Origin: Leptidea sinapis
Taxonomy: Eukaryota > Arthropoda > Insecta > Lepidoptera > Pieridae
DNA: 64,000 bases
Direction of reading: 5' to 3'
Assembly (NCBI RefSeq): GCF_905404315.1
Contig: NC_066312.1
Location: forward strand, 8,605,001-8,669,000
Part shown: positions 10,530 through 20,119 of the stretch, one piece after another
How the letters are laid out: each line of letters opens with the position of its first letter
Position numbering within the stretch: position 1 is the stretch's first letter
The notes under the pieces: model-generated
Databases searched by the model: none
What the model was told of the DNA's origin: nothing
What the model saw: the letters and a program-made list of their open reading frames with translations, nothing else
Translations under genes and position numbers: made by a program

Positions 10530-11920
10530 ATAATTTCGGTCGTTTTCCGTATTATTTATACTTCAGGAATCAACGTAACAAAGATCATTTTTTTTTGTAA
10601 ATAGTTTCCCACCATCTATCGATGTTTGCTGAGATTGTCGTCACTAGTTTTAGTACCGCAGACTCTCGCTACATGGCCAATAGCGCCAAAATAGCGAAAA
10701 TCAAACAGGTACAAAAGCACTTTGACAACTTTTTTTGGGCAGTGTCACAACCCGACAATTTGTCTGTTTCCAAAATAATATAAATGATAAAAACAAATAC
10801 TAAAATATTCCTTACCTTTTATTTTGTACCAAACTATAATATTTACATGTCTTTCAAATTATACAAGGTCTTTTGACACCTTGTGTTAGCTCGGAAGCAA
10901 TTTAATAGGGCGATGCAATATTCACGGTGATTGGATATCAAATTGATGTGTCGATAGTTGACGCAAACTTTGATGAAAATCGCCAAGTTCCTAGTACTGT
11001 ACAAACTTAAATAAATCTGTGGATGTGTGAGTTATTTGAAGCCTTTAAAATGGATTAACTCCATTAATAGTGAGGTTTTGTATCTCTCTCTATAGAGCAG
11101 CTCCAAAGTGGAACAGATAACTTTTTGCTGTAATTAGAGGTTTTATATTTTGTGAGTATGTAATGTATTGTCTTTTGCATGTCCGTGGCAGGTCTAAACT
11201 TATAGCTGCGTTCTATATCTATACGGGCGGTGCTTGGGGTGACTGCTTGATCCTGTCATTGCAAATGTATACTTTCCAACAATAATTATATTTTCCAATA
11301 CTAATTAATTCGTATACTTTTCCAAATCTTCCGAAACTAAAATGAAATATATATTGATAATATTAATTGATTTTAATGTGTATTTAAATGATGTTGTAAA
11401 AAAATACCCGCAGCTTCTCAATTTCAATATTTTCCGGTAAACATTTTCTACCAGCTATAAAATAAAAAATATTTTTTTTATTGTTTTTCTAAAAATTATT
11501 TTACGTGTAACAAGATCACATAAGTAATAACGTTTATTCCTTTACCTTCATGATACACATATGAAAATTCCTTTTATACCATTATTTTAATGATCCGTGA
11601 ACCGATGACTTCTAGAGAAAAATGATTTCATTGTCTGTTTATCCGTCTGACATATTCTTGATACTTATGTAGACGAGTTGCTATTAACATCAAATTCTTG
11701 CGTATGCGTTTAGTTGAAATATAAAAAATGAGGCTTCAATCAAATCAATCACAAGTAATGGCCAAAAACTATGTAATCCAGCGAGTTATCAAGATTCCTT
11801 ATACAGATCAAATCTTAATTTGTTCTAATACTACCTAGGTAGGTATCATAATCAGGTGATTCATGTTAGTACTACCAAAATAACATAATATAAAAATTGA
11901 ATTGCATTTTATTTTATTTT
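10530..11920. other. No recognisable gene or repeat
   Basis: About 1.4 kb of mostly AT-rich sequence; 10,610-10,750 is slightly richer in GC but gives no readable protein. Confidence 0.4.
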
Positions 11921-11923
11921 CAG

Positions 11924-11967
11924 GTAAGCGGATTTTTACAGTTGTTGCAAATATGGAGCTATGGCAG
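11924..11967 (+). other. Exon-like segment with strong splice sites
   Basis: The acceptor ATTTTATTTTCAG precedes 44 bases that end in GGCAG|GTGAGT, a near-ideal donor. Two readings are possible. As an internal exon one frame reads KRIFTVVANMELWQ. As a first coding exon with a spliced 5' UTR, ATG at 11952 gives MELWQ up to the donor. No following exon could be matched, so neither frame nor product is known. Strong splice-like signals also arise by chance, and the acceptor itself reads CAG|GTAAGC, which could be a donor. Confidence 0.25.
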
Positions 11968-12541
11968 GTGAGTACCTACTCAATACGCCTTTAAAATTCT
12001 GTTCAAGCGTTTCTCTGTTATTTGGAGCATGTGATTTAACATTTATGCTTATCAAAATTAAGCTTAGATTTAAGGTACTAACCCTTAATCAAATGGAAAA
12101 CTTTTTAAGAGGTAAATTAAAATTTAGAGCGGTTTTTAGGTCAGTTTTGCGAATAAATATCAATTTTTATGAAAAAAACATGGAAAAAGTCGGGGGAAGG
12201 GGGTTTTGTAGAGGGAAGTAATTTCCCATTGTTCAGTGTAGGTTACGGTTTTTTTAAGAACTTTACTAGTTTTCATGCTAGTTCCTCATTCTGCTTTACT
12301 TTTCATTTTATGAATATAAAAAAGGTCATGTAAAATGCAATTCTAAAGTTAAATAATGTTAGGTAGCCGGCAGACAGTCAATATTTACGAGTATTGTCAA
12401 TAATATAGCTTATGCGGGGCGTATTGAAGAATTGATCAATCTCATATAAAAACAAATATTGTCAAACGTATATAAAATAATATAAATCAGAAAAAGGAAG
12501 AAATTGACGGACCTAATTTTTTTTAAAACCAGAAACAAGCA

Positions 12542-12838
12542 ATGGAAAATTATTTCCCACTAATTCAAGATGAAAGTCCAAGAAACCATATTGGTTTCAG
12601 TTATTTTTCAGCTGAACTTTCAGAAAATAAATCAAGTTTACTTTATTATTACGCATACCACTTACCAGTTTTTTTTTTTACAAAACTTTCTAAAAGACTG
12701 ACTATAATGAATATTTTTGGAAAAAAAAATTGTAAATTTGACTTTAACATGTCTATACAATACTTCTCGACATATGTTGCCATTTATCAGGTAAAAAGTA
12801 CTGCCAAGATTCGTTTTCTCTATGTTTGGAATTGCTAG
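12542..12838 (+). CDS. Unrecognised 98-codon open frame, doubtful
   Basis: An uninterrupted frame of 98 codons starts MENYFPLIQDES after a plausible context (AAGCAATGG). It is rich in F, Y, N and K and contains a run of three F encoded by a T homopolymer, as expected when AT-rich non-coding DNA is translated. There is no signal peptide, conserved motif, nearby splice site or partner copy in the window. It is probably chance, but it is one of the longer frames outside repeats. Confidence 0.12.
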   Translation: MENYFPLIQDESPRNHIGFSYFSAELSENKSSLLYYYAYHLPVFFFTKLSKRLTIMNIFGKKNCKFDFNMSIQYFSTYVAIYQVKSTAKIRFLYVWNC

Positions 12839-13096
12839 GTGTTGTCATTAAATAAAAATGATTGAATATCTGCATACTGATGAAGTGGGATATCATTTCC
12901 ACGTATTTGATTAAGCACTAATTTATTAATACAATACAACTTGTCGTTCTGGCCCACATCATTAAGGTACATATACACAACTAATAGCAATCTAGCCACA
13001 CAATTGTGGCGATTTCCAATTTGTCTTTCATGTCAACAGCATTGATAGTTGAACTCTGAATATTCATCACGTTAAAGCTATTACCAAATTTGAAAC

Positions 13097-13656
13097 TTAA
13101 GGCGAAGAGTAAGCAGAAAACATGCAAACAAGGTGTTTTTAGACAAGTTTTTTGGTGTAAATATAGCATTTCGAGCTATGAACACTACTTAATCCTGTTA
13201 CACATATACTTCAGTCTTATTTTTTTTATGGAATAGGAGGACAAACGAGCGTACGGGTCACCTGTTGTTAAGTGATCACCGCCGCCCACAATCTCTTGCA
13301 ACACCAGAGGAATCACAGGAGCGTTGCCGGCATTTAAGGAAGGTGTACGCGCTTATTTGTAGGTTTCTAATGCTTGCTGTTGGTATAGTTTTCACTCCAG
13401 TGCCTTTTTAAACTACCACTTTTCCTTGCGGTTAAACAAGTTTTTTGGCATGGCATGACGCATTTTTTTTTGTAAAACTCTCAGAAAAGCTATTCTTATA
13501 GCTTTACTTTTTGGTGTAGGTATATTTATTCAGATTAGTAATGAATAACGATGATTGTAAGCATATAAACTGTTTTCCACGCAAGAATTTTGAAAATATT
13601 AGCTTTGTTACATAGATGGCAGGCCGGAAGCGGTGAACTCATATCGCTCGGGGTCG
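13097..13656 (+). mobile_element. TTAA-flanked MITE, copy 1, split by a LINE
   Basis: It begins TTAAGGCGAAGAGTAAGC as the full copy at 51,426 does, and follows it through GGTGTTTTTAGACAAGTTTT, CATTTCGAGCTATGAACACT, TTTTTTGGCATGGC and GTGAACTCATATCGCTC. The right end with TTAA is missing after about 13,656. Positions 13223-13351 are a LINE inserted in it. TTAA at both ends of the intact copies plus the short GGCGA inverted ends point to piggyBac-type mobilisation. It encodes nothing. Confidence 0.75.
13216..13358 (-). mobile_element. LINE 3' fragment nested in the MITE, with 7-bp duplication
   Basis: The minus strand carries the end of the CR1/Jockey-like LINE: GGCATTTAAGGAAGGTGTAC, AACACCAGAGGAATCACAGG, ATCACCGCCGCCCACAATCT in reverse, ending in a T run at 13,220-13,228 (poly(A) on the element strand). 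CTTATTT occurs at 13216-13222 and at 13352-13358; the intact MITE at 51.5 kb has a single CTTATTT there (GTCTTATTTGTAGG). The insertion is therefore defined to the base by comparison with the empty copy. Confidence 0.8.
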
Positions 13657-13759
13657 TGATTGTGAAAAAAATTTCAGTGTAGTAAATGTTTTCAAATCCT
13701 TAAAGCATTTAAATGCTTGTCCTTCTATAGATGATTTGTAATGGTTCATGATGGTTTGT

Positions 13760-14007
13760 AAAAAAAAATTTGAGTTTCAGTTCTAAGTATGGAGTAAGTT
13801 CTAAGTATACCAAAAATTTGTTGTTATTTTTTCGATTTTTGGTTAAAAATCTTAATGCAGTTCACATAATATCTACTTACCAAGTTTCAACTGTATTGTT
13901 CTTAGAGTTTTAGAAAAAAGTGGCTGTAACATACGGACGGATGGACAGACAGAAAGTCAAGACGAATTTATGGGTTCCGTTTTTTGCGATTTGGCTGCGG
14001 AACCCTT
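13760..14007 (-). repeat. Partial copy of the GGTTCCGTAGC TIR repeat
   Basis: On the minus strand this follows the left half of the element at 60,830: GGGTTCCG, then ATTCGTC-like, GACAGACAGA in reverse, ACTGTTGAAACTTGGTAAGT and CTTAGAACTGAAACTCAAA-like blocks. It ends at GCTGCGGAACCC near 14,005 and lacks the other end. It lies directly against the SINE at 14,010. Confidence 0.65.
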
Positions 14008-14009
14008 TT

Positions 14010-14298
14010 TGCCGATCTGTATAGCCGAGTAGTTAGCGATCCTACCTACTAAGCTAGAGGTCTCGGGTTTGGAATCCCGGTAGGTGCAAGCATTTATATG
14101 ATGAATATGGATGTTTGTTTCCGAGTCATGGATGTTTAAATGTATTTATGTATGTTTATATAAATTTATGTATGTTTTATGTAAGTATATTGTATTAAAT
14201 ATATCATTGTCTTGTAACCCATAACACAGGCTATATATGCTTAACTTGGGGCAAGATAATTTGTGCAAAAAGTGTGTACGATATTATTATTAATATTA
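14010..14298 (+). mobile_element. tRNA-derived SINE, copy 1
   Basis: The head has tRNA-like pol III boxes: TATAGCCGAGTAGTTAGCGA (A box) and GGTTTGGAATCCC (B box, one extra G). The body contains TGATGAATATGGATGTTTG, TTTCCGAGTCATGGATGTTT, TATATTGTATTAAATATATC and ACTTGGGGCAAGATAATTTG, and ends in (ATT)n. The copy at 45.8 kb shares all blocks in order. Transcription would use the internal promoter and mobilisation would depend on a LINE. The B-box insertion and diverged tail suggest an old copy. Confidence 0.8.
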
Positions 14299-14325
14299 TA
14301 TAAACGACATATTTAAATAGATTTA

Positions 14326-14500
14326 ACCTGCACCCATGCTTTAAATTCTCTATTAAAGATTCTAAAACATGGGTGTTTTATAGAGTATTTATATTATGGG
14401 TGTAGATGAAGTCTTGTATGCAACTGTTGATAATTAGGTATTAAAGCACTCATGTGATACTATTACACACATTCGTGTTTTAATACCTTAATAAATTACT
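14326..14500. repeat. Two successive imperfect hairpins
   Basis: Hairpin 1 pairs CACCCATGCTTTA (14331-14343) with TAAAACATGGGTG (14364-14376), one mismatch in 13. Hairpin 2 pairs TTAGGTATTAAAGCAC (14434-14449) with GTGTTTTAATACCTTA (14475-14490), two mismatches in 16. The stretch looks like a small AT-rich repeat built from inverted units. Confidence 0.55.
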
Positions 14501-14699
14501 ATAACACCATAATGCGAGCAACCAATCGAGATAATTATCAGATAGGATATCGATCTGAAAACACCGAGTAAGGATATTTCTTTCAGACTAGTTTATAAGT
14601 TTCATGAACTAATCTACTGCATCTTGTTAATACCCGTCAATCTGTGAACAAATTTATTTAGTTTTCATATTGTGTAGTTAATAACAGTAAATTAAGTTA

Positions 14700-14873
14700 T
14701 TGAATTGTATATTTTATTAAATTGAGCGCAAAAAAGTTTCTTGCGCCGCCTTCTTCTCTCTTTTAGAAAGCCATTTGTTTCCGAAGCGGTGATAGTTTCA
14801 AATGACATCGAAAAGAATTTCAAAGGTATCAATTTTGAGAAAATAAATGCCCTTTATGCCTTTTATTTGATTT
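14700..14873 (+). repeat. LINE 3' fragment, R4 family, copy 2
   Basis: TTGTATATTTTATTAAATTG, GCGCAAAAAAGTTTCTTGCG, TTTGTTTCCGAAGCGGTGAT and TTGAGAAAATAAATGCC match the reverse complement of 56,538-56,704 in order. A second part of the AT-rich downstream DNA codes for nothing obvious. Confidence 0.6.
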
Positions 14874-15224
14874 ATTACATCAGCGTAATTCATCAAATTC
14901 ACAACTTGTTGAGCTAAATAACAGAATGTCAGAACTCTGAAAGATTTTGCCTCTTCTACTTTTATTATGTTTTCTTTAGATCTCGTAATATAATATAAAT
15001 CAAATACATTTGGATTTGTTTTATTAAAAGAAAAGGAAATGTAAAACACAATCGGCCTATTAGAACCTACAAGACTACTTTGGCCTCAGTCCAAGATATA
15101 AATTTTATCGTCAGATTTTTTTGATGTCCGAATGTTATTATGAAAACTTGAAAAATATTAACGATTTGAAAGGATAAATAAACAACATTAGAATAAAGGT
15201 TCATTTTTTAGTGAAGATTAGGAC

Positions 15225-15350
15225 AAACGAGTGTAACAAATGTTATTTGATTACAGCCGTCCACAGTCTTTTATAACACGAGGAATTACAGGAGCGTTGC
15301 CGGCCTTTTAGTACACATGTCGTATGTTCCTGAAAACACTGCACAAGGGA
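15225..15350 (-). repeat. Short LINE 3' UTR remnant
   Basis: GATTAGGACAAACGAGTGTAAC and ATTACAGGAGCGTTGCCGGC resemble the minus-strand LINE 3' UTR (AGGACAAACGAGCGTAC, CACAGGAGCGTTGCCGGC), with CACTGCACAAGGGAGCCCATT further on. Heavily decayed. Confidence 0.5.
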
Positions 15351-15522
15351 GCCCATTCTCAAAGTTATGAATCCCAGTGTGATAATAGTAAATTAAGATG
15401 ATTCGGTGTTAAAAGTGTTTTTCTTTTGTAATGAGTAAAAAAGCTGGACGTATATTATCATACCAATTAAATAAGACGTATTCGATGTCTTTTAATGACC
15501 TTCCCTCAACCTCTCGTTGTTA

Positions 15523-15693
15523 TCTATATATATAAGAGATTTCCACGTATATAGTCACTCATCACGATATCTCTGGAACCATAAGGCGTAGAGACTTGAA
15601 ATTTGGTAGGAATATTCCTTTCTTTCGGATTTTACGAAATTACATCGGCGAGAGTTTTTTTTTTAACAGAACAACGTCAGTCGGGTACGCTAG
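15523..15693 (+). mobile_element. Short Helitron, separate subfamily
   Basis: Starts A^TCTATATATATAAGAG and ends TCGGGTACGCTAG^T, meeting the Helitron end rules. Before the end lies ACAGAACAACGTCAGTCGGG, the same hairpin region as subfamily D with one pair lost. At 171 bases it is very short. A diverged, inverted relative lacking the CTAG end is at 48,783-48,908 (shared block ATATCTCTGGAACCATAAG). Confidence 0.7.
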
Positions 15694-16110
15694 TTTAGTT
15701 ATAAGTTAAAAATCAGTGTTCACAAATTTGAAAGGACACACACTGTTTCAACATAGTAGCTATTTTAATATTATTGTCCATAGTAAGCCTCTTATGCTCT
15801 GTGCAATCTGACAATTAAGCTGACTTTTGTTTTCAAATTATACGAATGGTTTCAATATTAAAGCTGCATGTGAATCCTCTGAAATAATAACCGAAATGTA
15901 CGTGATTTTACAATAAATTTATGCTCAGAATTAAAAATTGTAATGTAAATTTTTGTTATTTGTTCCCATTTTGATTAAAAATTGATTTATTTATTTCTGT
16001 ACTATTCACAAATCAACTTATTTGTAGAATAATTTTATGTTTATCATTTAAAAGTTTTTTGTTTCATCCAATTATAAGTATGGAAGTGAGAAGTAGAGAG
16101 TGTTTTCGAC

Positions 16111-16332
16111 ACAAGATATTCAGTAAGATTCAGTACTTCACGGAAGTAATTAATATTCCCGAGTAAATACATCGACATATACCATCCCGGCAATCTGTCC
16201 CTCGTTCAAAACAACGTAACAATTACTGTGCATATTACAAAGCCTCCGTGATGTAATTTTCCAGCAAACTGCAGATAGATTGTACCGCTATATTGTAGAT
16301 TTGTATATTCGGTACAAGATATTCAGTAAGAT
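16111..16332 (+). repeat. 19-bp direct repeats flanking 184 bp
   Basis: ACAAGATATTCAGTAAGAT occurs at 16111-16129 and again, identical, at 16314-16332. The 184 bases between are somewhat richer in GC and contain ATCCCGGCAATCTGTCCCTC. A long target duplication around a LINE-mobilised sequence and a local tandem duplication are both possible; no A-rich tail is visible. Confidence 0.6.
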
Positions 16333-16387
16333 GTATATACATCACTGAAATTAAATTTCCTTCCAGATTTTATTAGGCATTTTCAGC

Positions 16388-16535
16388 ATTCATCATCATC
16401 AGCCGGAAAACGTCCACTGCTGGACGAAGGCTTCCCCCAAAGATTTCCACGACGATCGGTCCTGCGCTGCCCTCATCTTGTGGGAGGCGAACCAACACTG
16501 CGTCTTCCGGTACGTGGTCGCCCTTCGAGGACTTA
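16388..16535 (-). pseudogene. RTE-clade LINE tail relic, (GAT)n end
   Basis: The plus strand begins (ATC)n AGCCGGAAAACGTCC, the reverse of the RTE end. On the minus strand one frame keeps the residues AQDRSSWKSLGEAFVQQWTF, the usual last residues of lepidopteran RTE ORFs. The fragment stops about 150 bases in, and the frame breaks upstream. It matches the copies at 53.9 and 59.9 kb. Confidence 0.75.
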
Positions 16536-16896
16536 CTGAAGGTGTATAAGAACAAAATATAGAATCCTTCCGCTTCGAGTCTGTTCTAGACAACACCTTG
16601 TTGAAGTCAATTAAAAAACAACATAATTCAACATAACGTTATTGCTGGTTGCGATGGAAAGCGTCCTGATAGCATAAACCTATTGCATTGGGCAAACTAA
16701 TAAGTGTTTCGACTGCCGAAGACAGCAAAAGTAACCAACTTATATAGCAGGTCTCAGTGAGCCTCACATATTTTTTTTGTCGATTTGGTGTCGAGACTCT
16801 TGGACCAATGGACTCATAGTTATGAAGGTTGTAGTTCAAAGTATTATCTACGCGTCTCAATAGGAATATTGGAAACCCGGCAGCTATTTCGCGAAA

Positions 16897-17104
16897 ATGC
16901 AGCCAACGTTCTTGGTATACATCCTGGTGGTGATAGTTTTTACTTCATGTCTTAGGTATTGTAAATACAATTAGAACCATTGTTATTTTGTAAACTGTTG
17001 GCAAAAAAAAAATGAACTATCATTAAAACTAACTATTGTCAAATATATATTAATTTTTACTAACTGAGGACTTATTTAGGTATATCGATATGGACCCACC
17101 GTAG
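16897..17104 (+). CDS. Candidate two-exon secreted micropeptide
   Basis: ATG at 16897 (context GCGAAAATGC) opens a frame MQPTFLVYILVVIVFTSCL, a good signal peptide: short polar start, a hydrophobic core of about 12 residues, then T-S-C. Positions 16954-16957 read AG|GT, a fair donor (AG|GTATTG). A possible acceptor TTATTTAG ends at 17079, 15 bases after a perfect TACTAAC branch point at 17058-17064. Splicing removes 124 bases and adds R-YIDMDPP before TAG at 17102. Without splicing the frame ends a few codons later (RYCKYN, stop). Either it is a 25-27-residue secreted peptide or it is the first exon of a gene whose other exons I could not find. No family is recognised. Confidence 0.3.
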
Positions 17105-17139
17105 CAATTAATTTTTGTATAGTGTCTGAGATAACGTAA

Positions 17140-17335
17140 CGCACTAATATTATACGAAGGTATAGTTTGTGAGTTTGTAGGGGGTAATATCAGGATCGAA
17201 TGAACCGATTTTGAAAATTCTATTAGCAATAGAAAACAACATTATTTGTGGGTAGCATAGGCTATATATATTAACCCAAAAAATGCATTTTTTTATGTTA
17301 TAGTCGGATTTGCAAAGTAAAATGGAGAAAAAACA
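17140..17335 (+). repeat. Dispersed repeat of the 'ACTAATATTATA' type
   Basis: CACTAATATTATACGAAGG, GTTTGTAGGGGGTAATATCA, CCGATTTTGAAAATTCTATT and TTATTTGTGGGTAGCATAGG are familiar from a common lepidopteran repeat (recognised from general knowledge; no second copy was found here). No coding sequence. Confidence 0.4.
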
Positions 17336-17529
17336 GTCAAACAAAAACGTTTCTTACAAACGCTGTCTTAACGACGAGAAGTTTTGTATAAATACATGTG
17401 GCGGCATTGGAACACTAACTAATATGGTTACACTGTTAAATACGGACGAAGTCGTGGGTTACTGCTGGTATTATAAAAATTAAATACCAAAAAGTATTCA
17501 TCAACTTTTGTAGAAAACAGTATATGACA

Positions 17530-17860
17530 CACTGGACTTTTTAAATACACAAATAAAATATGAAAAACAAAATTTTTATGAACGATGCGGGACTCGAACC
17601 CACGACCTCTGGCGTTCCGTGCCAGTGCTCTAACCAACTGAGCTAACCGTTCAAGTGATGTATCGTCATAAAATCTTATATGCTTTGTTCAACTCTCAGG
17701 TTGTGATTTCATCTACAGGATCTACTTTACAGTTGATAACCTGCTCAACCCCAATATTTGCATATTATGAAATTGACTTGTGATGTCGCTCTTGTAAATC
17801 TAAACAATTTATTATGTTGTAAAGTGATAACCCTAACTTCTAGGATTAATACTTTAATTT
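17530..17860 (-). mobile_element. tRNA-like element with a 200-bp body, copy 1
   Basis: On the minus strand a body of about 200 bases (TTAATCCTAGAAGTTAGGGT, AATATTGGGGTTGAGCAGGT, GTAGATGAAATCACAACCTG, GTTGAACAAAGCATAT) runs into a tRNA-like cloverleaf and then a tail TAAAAATTTTG...TTTTATTTGTGTATT. The same order is found at 41.08-41.52 kb. The body precedes the tRNA part rather than following it, unlike a standard SINE. Confidence 0.6.
17579..17652 (-). tRNA. tRNA-like cloverleaf, anticodon position GGA, C33
   Basis: The minus strand folds fully: 7-bp acceptor GAACGGT/ATCGTTC (one G-T pair), D arm GCTC/GAGC, anticodon stem CTGGC/GCCAG, T stem GTGGG/CCCGC with TTCGAGT loop, 74 nt in all including the discriminator A. 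The A box TAGCTCAGTTGG and B box GGTTCGAGTCC are perfect. The anticodon loop is ACGGAAC, so position 33 is C rather than the near-invariant U and the triplet is GGA. A true tRNA-Ser would have a long variable arm, which is absent. It is most likely a well-preserved SINE-type tRNA relic, not a decoding tRNA. No 3' CCA is encoded, as usual in eukaryotes. Confidence 0.35.
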
Positions 17861-18372
17861 TAAAGTAGCTGATAAACAATTAAATATTAGGGCAACACAT
17901 ACAACAGGCCGTCATTATACAGTACTTTATAACGCAGTCAAACATAATATTTGTGCCAACGAATAGAATACTTTCATTTTCCTCCAGCTCCAAACATCTG
18001 CTATAAATTACTTGTACCGACCCACCAATATGACTTTATGCCCGATTTCACTGAATTGGCACAAATCCACTATGCATGTTTTTTAGTGGAATACAGATAA
18101 AACTTATTTACTACGCTATGACAATGTAGAATCCAGACTCCTTTTTATCACAAGGCAATCAATTAATCTATCTAGCTTGTTTTAGCGGCCTATTTTACTA
18201 AAGCACAGTGAAATCAAGATAATTAATCTTTCTACTTCTTCCAACTTTATGCCGATATCATCATATCTCTTGCTGCAATCGTAATTGGTTTAATTGAACT
18301 AGTGGGAGCTAGTATACATGTATGTACACAGGTGTTTCAAAGTAGATGTGTACTTGAAATTTTTATGCATTT

Positions 18373-18480
18373 ACTAGCTGACCCAGCAAACGTTGTATTG
18401 TTAAGTAATAAAAAAAATCAATTATTAAAATTTTTGGGGTACAAAAAAGATGACGATCGATTTTCAGACCTACCAAATAT
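18373..18480 (-). mobile_element. Helitron subfamily E2, 3' end, truncated
   Basis: CTAG at the left edge (ACTAGCTGACCCAGCAAACG) is the 3' end read on the minus strand. It continues as a shortened E relative similar to 35,110 and stops where the subfamily D element begins. Confidence 0.6.
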
Positions 18481-18485
18481 ATCTA

Positions 18486-18860
18486 TCTTCTATATATATA
18501 TATATATAAAATTGAATTGCTGTTCGTTAGTCTCGCTAAAACTCGAGAACGGCTGGACCGATTTGGCAAATTTTGGTCTTGAATTAATTGTGGAAGTCCA
18601 GAGAAGGTTTAAAAGGTGAATAAATAGGAAAATGCTGCTCAATTAAATAAAAACAACAAATTTGTTTTTCCTTTGATGTGTCCATACATAATTTCTATGA
18701 GAGAAATTATTGACGCACGGTTTGACAGTCCTGCTGTGAAACAATTTCATTACGACAGCAGGGTGCATATTTTTCGAAGTAATGATATATTATTGACAAA
18801 TTCATATAAAAACATTATTTTATTTATTATATACAGAAAAACGTCTGTCGGTTCAGCTAG
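18486..18860 (+). mobile_element. Helitron subfamily D, full length, copy 1
   Basis: Starts TCTTCTATATATATATATAT after an A and ends TCGGTTCAGCTAG before T. Interior: GCTGTTCGTTAGTCTCGCTA, CTCGAGAACGGCTGGACCGA, GACGCACGGTTTGACAG. The 3' hairpin ACAGA...TCTGT is changed to ACAGAAAAACGTCTGT and still pairs. It lies inside or next to E-type Helitron pieces on both sides (18,373-18,480 and 18,944-19,200), both of opposite orientation. Confidence 0.8.
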
Positions 18861-18943
18861 TCGTACATAAAATTTATCGTACTACAATAATCATTATATT
18901 CGATTGCCATCTTCCAAGTTTATTGCGTATCTGTGGATGGAAT

Positions 18944-19200
18944 AATATTAAAATCGCGATACAAAAATAGTTGTTGATCGTAGACGGGTGAAAATTTGAA
19001 GTTGTTTGTATTTTTAATGCTGAATCATGATAAAATAAAAATAAGGGGGTACCCTTATCATTTAGGGGTATGAAAATAAATAGATGTTGGCCGTTTCTCA
19101 GGCCTACCCGATATACATACTAATTTTCAAACAAATTGGTTTAGCCGTTTCGCAGGAGTTTGGTAACAAACACCGCGACACGAGAATTTTATATATAAGA
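18944..19200 (-). mobile_element. Helitron subfamily E, 5' part
   Basis: On the minus strand it begins A^TCTTATATATAAAATTC at 19,200 and runs TGTCGCGGTGTTTG, CGAAACGGCTAAACC, then ACGATCAACAACTATTTTTG and ATCGCGATTTTAATATT. The 3' hairpin and CTAG are missing. The E2 fragment at 18,373 could be its displaced 3' end. Confidence 0.7.
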
Positions 19201-19669
19201 TGTATTAAACAAATGTTATGTATAATAGTTTTGCTTTCTTGAACACTGTTCTACATGACAGAAAACTGTACTTTTTAAACTATTTAAGTGCCTTATCTCA
19301 TTTTACTCATGTCTATTGTTCACCTGTTCTGTGTTTAACTCCATTCAATAAGTACCTATCTGTGTCATTACATTGCAAAGCAATGTTTCATATTTTATTA
19401 AGATATATATAGACATCTTTTTTGTAAAAATGAATAATAATTTAGAACGACATACTGAAGCCAGTTTTATAAATATTATTCGAATATTTTAACTGATTAA
19501 TTAGTCTCGTGCCAATATTCTGCAATTCAACATCTCCTGAGGATACCTCGTATAGAAGCGAATCACGTGTCGAATTGGTAAAAGAAAAATCTTAGAGAAA
19601 TTAACATTAGAGAAAACTCATAACATTTGATCGAATTTATGTAATTAAAAGGTACAATATTCTTATTAA

Positions 19670-19876
19670 TTCATTTTACACCTTGTGTTTCAAAATAGCA
19701 ATTTTATTACGGATCCCTAATTTTGAAAAAAAAAACATAGCCTTCCTCGATAAATGGACTACCCAACACTGAAAGAATCATTCAAATCGGACCAGTAGTA
19801 CCAGAGATTAGCGCGTTCAAACAAACAAACAAACAAACACTGCAGCTTTATAATATTTTTATTAGTATAGATTAAA
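19670..19876 (+). repeat. Dispersed repeat with (CAAA)n, copy 1
   Basis: TTTACACCTTGTGTTTCAAA, ACGGATCCCTAATTTTGAAA, CTGAAAGAATCATTCAAATC, GGACCAGTAG and (CAAA)n align in order with 59,274-59,440. It ends TTATTAGTATAGATT. I recognise it as a common lepidopteran non-LTR-associated 3' region. Confidence 0.55.
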
Positions 19877-19934
19877 ATTCCAACGCTAATATTATACCTA
19901 AAATTAGGATGACCGAGCCTTGCTTGGATTTTTA

Positions 19935-20030
19935 AGAATGTACAAAACTTGGACCAAAAAACAACTAATAGGAAATCTGGATTCGAACCGGGGTCTTTGT
20001 TTTTCGGATCACCCAATGTCCCATATAAAC
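19935..20030 (-). repeat. Possible tRNA-like B box region
   Basis: On the minus strand, GACCCCGGTTCGAATCCAGA contains a perfect B box. The expected A box about 35-50 bases upstream cannot be read convincingly, so this is at most a decayed tRNA-derived fragment. Confidence 0.3.
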
Positions 20031-20119
20031 TGTATAGTCTTGTATATAGTGGCGAAATTTACCTTTGTATTCTAATGTTATTGTAGCAGTTTCTTATTAA
20101 AACACGGATAAAACTACAT

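Noticed and set aside
18302..18619. 105-codon frame including 'ADPANVVLLSNKK'
   Set aside because: Entirely made of two Helitron fragments.
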